The notes under the pieces: generated by a model | Databases searched by the model: none | What the model was told of the DNA's origin: nothing | Seen by the model: only the letters and a program-made list of their open reading frames with translations | Position numbers and translations under genes: made by a program | Shown here: piece after piece, positions 6,591 to 7,688 of the stretch | Numbering within the stretch: position 1 is the first letter of the stretch | Layout: every line of letters starts with the position of its first letter | Assembly (NCBI GenBank): GCA_002409455.1 | Contig: DHNI01000079.1 | Span: 2,677 to 10,364, forward strand | Length of the DNA: 7,688 nt | From: Firmicutes bacterium UBA5420 | Lineage (GTDB): Bacteria > Bacillota > Limnochordia > Darwinibacteriales > Darwinibacteriaceae | Direction: 5' to 3'

Positions 6591-7130
6591 TTAAGCTTTA
6601 CCTGCTTTACCTGCTTTTCTACGCACCTTTTCGCCCTCATAACGAACACCTTTGCCCAAGTAAGGTTCAGGTCTTCTAAAATCGCGAATGTTAGCTGCGG
6701 TCTGACCCACAAGCTCCTTGTCAATACCCTTGACAGAAATTCTTGTCGGTGTTGTCACATCAATTTCAATACCTGGAGCTGGATCTACTTCGATGGGATG
6801 GGAGTAACCTAGTGACAAAACAAGCTTATTGCCTTGTTTAGCCGCCCTGTATCCTACCCCAACAATTTCTAGATTACGAGTAAATCCTGCCGTCACCCCT
6901 TGAACCATGTTCGCAATCAATGTACGAGTCAGTCCGTGGAGGGAACGGTGTTCCTTATTGTCGCTGGGTCTGGTCACCATGATAGCGCCGTCACTCAGTT
7001 CGACTTGCATCTCAGGATGGAATTCTCGACTGAGTTTCCCTTTTGGTCCTTTGACGTCAATAGAGTGGCCGCTAATTGTGACCTCAACACCAGCAGGAAT
7101 CTCGATTGGAGTTCTTCCTATTCTGGACAT
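6591..7130 (-). CDS. rplF: 50S ribosomal protein L6
   Basis: L6 sits near the GTPase-associated region of the 50S subunit beside the sarcin-ricin loop and is needed for late assembly. The 179-residue product is of normal length and contains the two tandem L6 folds. The N-terminal fold has [15 protein letters not shown] at 1-15 and [12 protein letters not shown] at 26-37. The C-terminal fold has VGVGYRA at 90-96, GYSHPIE at 108-114 and the family signature [16 protein letters not shown] at 152-167. The tail [10 protein letters not shown] comes from a short tandem repeat. The ATG at 7130 follows a GGGAGGG SD that runs out of the rpsH stop codon (13-nt gap). Confidence 0.98.
   Translation of the reverse strand: MSRIGRTPIEIPAGVEVTISGHSIDVKGPKGKLSREFHPEMQVELSDGAIMVTRPSDNKEHRSLHGLTRTLIANMVQGVTAGFTRNLEIVGVGYRAAKQGNKLVLSLGYSHPIEVDPAPGIEIDVTTPTRISVKGIDKELVGQTAANIRDFRRPEPYLGKGVRYEGEKVRRKAGKAGKA
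6597..6614 (-). repeat. 9-bp tandem duplication in the 3' end of rplF
   Basis: Two perfect copies of tttacctgc lie head to tail and encode the Lys-Ala-Gly repeat in the L6 tail ([10 protein letters not shown]). The repeat is in frame, so gain or loss of a unit only changes tail length. Confidence 0.75.
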
Positions 7131-7143
7131 TTCTTTCCCTCCC

Positions 7144-7542
7144 TTACCAAACGTAGCAAATTACTTCGCCGCCAACGCCCTCTTTGCGAGCTGAGCGGTC
7201 TGTCATGATTCCTTGTGAAGTTGATAAAATCGCCACACCGAGGCCACCTAACACCCTAGGCACTTCATCTTTGTTTGTGTATACTCGCAAACCAGGCTTG
7301 CTAATACGTTTGATGCCCTTAATGATCTCGCCTTTGTTCGAGTCATACTTCAAGTAGACGCGAATCATGCCTTGTTTATCATCTTCCAGAACTTTATACT
7401 CTCTAATGAACCCCTCGTCCTTAAGAATCCGAGCCAATTCTTCCTTAAGCCTTGAACGGGGAATATCTACCGACTCGTGCTTCACGGAACTTGCATTCCG
7501 GATCCGTGTGAGCATATCCGCAATTGGATCAGTCATTACCAT
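7144..7542 (-). CDS. rpsH: 30S ribosomal protein S8
   Basis: S8 binds helix 21 of 16S rRNA early in 30S assembly. In E. coli it also represses the spc operon by binding its mRNA at the rplE start, which lies upstream of this window. The 132-residue product is standard length. It has [14 protein letters not shown] at 4-17, a basic [11 protein letters not shown] at 27-37, and the C-terminal rRNA-binding signature [20 protein letters not shown] at 107-126. There are two possible ATGs, at 7542 and 7536. The AAGGAGG at 7551-7557 is 8 nt from the first and 14 nt from the second, so the first (MVMTDP) is chosen. It starts 23 nt after rpsN. Confidence 0.97.
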   Translation of the reverse strand: MVMTDPIADMLTRIRNASSVKHESVDIPRSRLKEELARILKDEGFIREYKVLEDDKQGMIRVYLKYDSNKGEIIKGIKRISKPGLRVYTNKDEVPRVLGGLGVAILSTSQGIMTDRSARKEGVGGEVICYVW

Positions 7543-7565
7543 TCAGGAAACCTCCTTTCGGACCC

Positions 7566-7688
7566 CTACCAGCTGGATTTAGTTACTCCGGGAATCTGCC
7601 CTTCGTTAGCATATTTCCGGAAGCATACACGGCACATTTGAAAACGGCGCATGTAACCACGGGGACGCCCGCAAATTCTACAACGATT
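7566..7688 (-). CDS. rpsN: 30S ribosomal protein S14, zinc type (5' end outside window)
   Basis: S14 is a late-binding 30S head protein. Forty codons plus TAG are visible. The translation contains [14 protein letters not shown] and then CRVCFRKYA, and ends [11 protein letters not shown]. The two Cys-x2-Cys pairs define the short zinc-binding form (uS14, C+ type), usually 61 residues, so about 21 N-terminal residues lie beyond the right edge. The gene was read directly from the reverse strand because it has no start inside the window. In this class of operon it follows rplE and precedes rpsH, as here. Confidence 0.96.
   Translation of the reverse strand, partial: NRCRICGRPRGYMRRFQMCRVCFRKYANEGQIPGVTKSSW

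Noticed and set aside
1..7688. A hidden novel system, mobile element or phage gene in the window
   Set aside because: Conserved housekeeping genes occupy nearly every base on one strand, with no insertion, composition shift or unexplained gap.

Overview
This window is a run of the large ribosomal-protein supercluster (spc operon continuing into the alpha operon) of a bacterium. Every gene lies on the minus strand, so transcription runs from high to low coordinates. The likely host is a member of the Bacillota (Firmicutes). The supporting signs are strong AAGGAGG-type Shine-Dalgarno (SD) sites before nearly every gene, several TTG and GTG starts, a short zinc-type S14, an adenylate kinase with a four-cysteine LID, the order secY-adk-map, and a small KOW-domain gene between map and infA. 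Base composition looks mid-range (about half G+C by eye). Protein details such as the SecY sequence lean towards a clostridial or deep-branching Bacillota lineage, but I cannot name a genus.

Layout in transcription order: rpsN (5' end off the right edge), rpsH, rplF, rplR, rpsE, rpmD, rplO, secY, adk, map, a KOW/L14e-like RNA-binding protein gene, infA, rpmJ, rpsM, rpsK, rpoA (3' end off the left edge). Gaps are 0 to 41 nt and two gene pairs overlap (adk/map by 4 nt, the KOW gene/infA by 14 nt). There is no gene-free stretch over 300 bases. I see no RNA gene, mobile element, CRISPR array, convincing terminator or promoter.

Together the genes make small- and large-subunit ribosomal proteins, initiation factor IF-1, the protein-export channel SecY, adenylate kinase, methionine aminopeptidase and the RNA polymerase alpha subunit. 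They couple ribosome building, translation start, N-terminal processing, export and transcription in one long message. Several SD sites overlap the stop codon of the gene before, which suggests translational coupling.

This is core, highly conserved DNA, and I found no undescribed system in it. Details worth a second look are the absence of rpsD between rpsK and rpoA, a run of four consecutive non-ATG starts (rpsE to secY), an Asp-to-Ser change in the STGD motif of Adk, a His-to-Tyr change beside the Asn-Gly site of S11, and an identical G-rich 11-mer serving as SD for rplO and rpsM.
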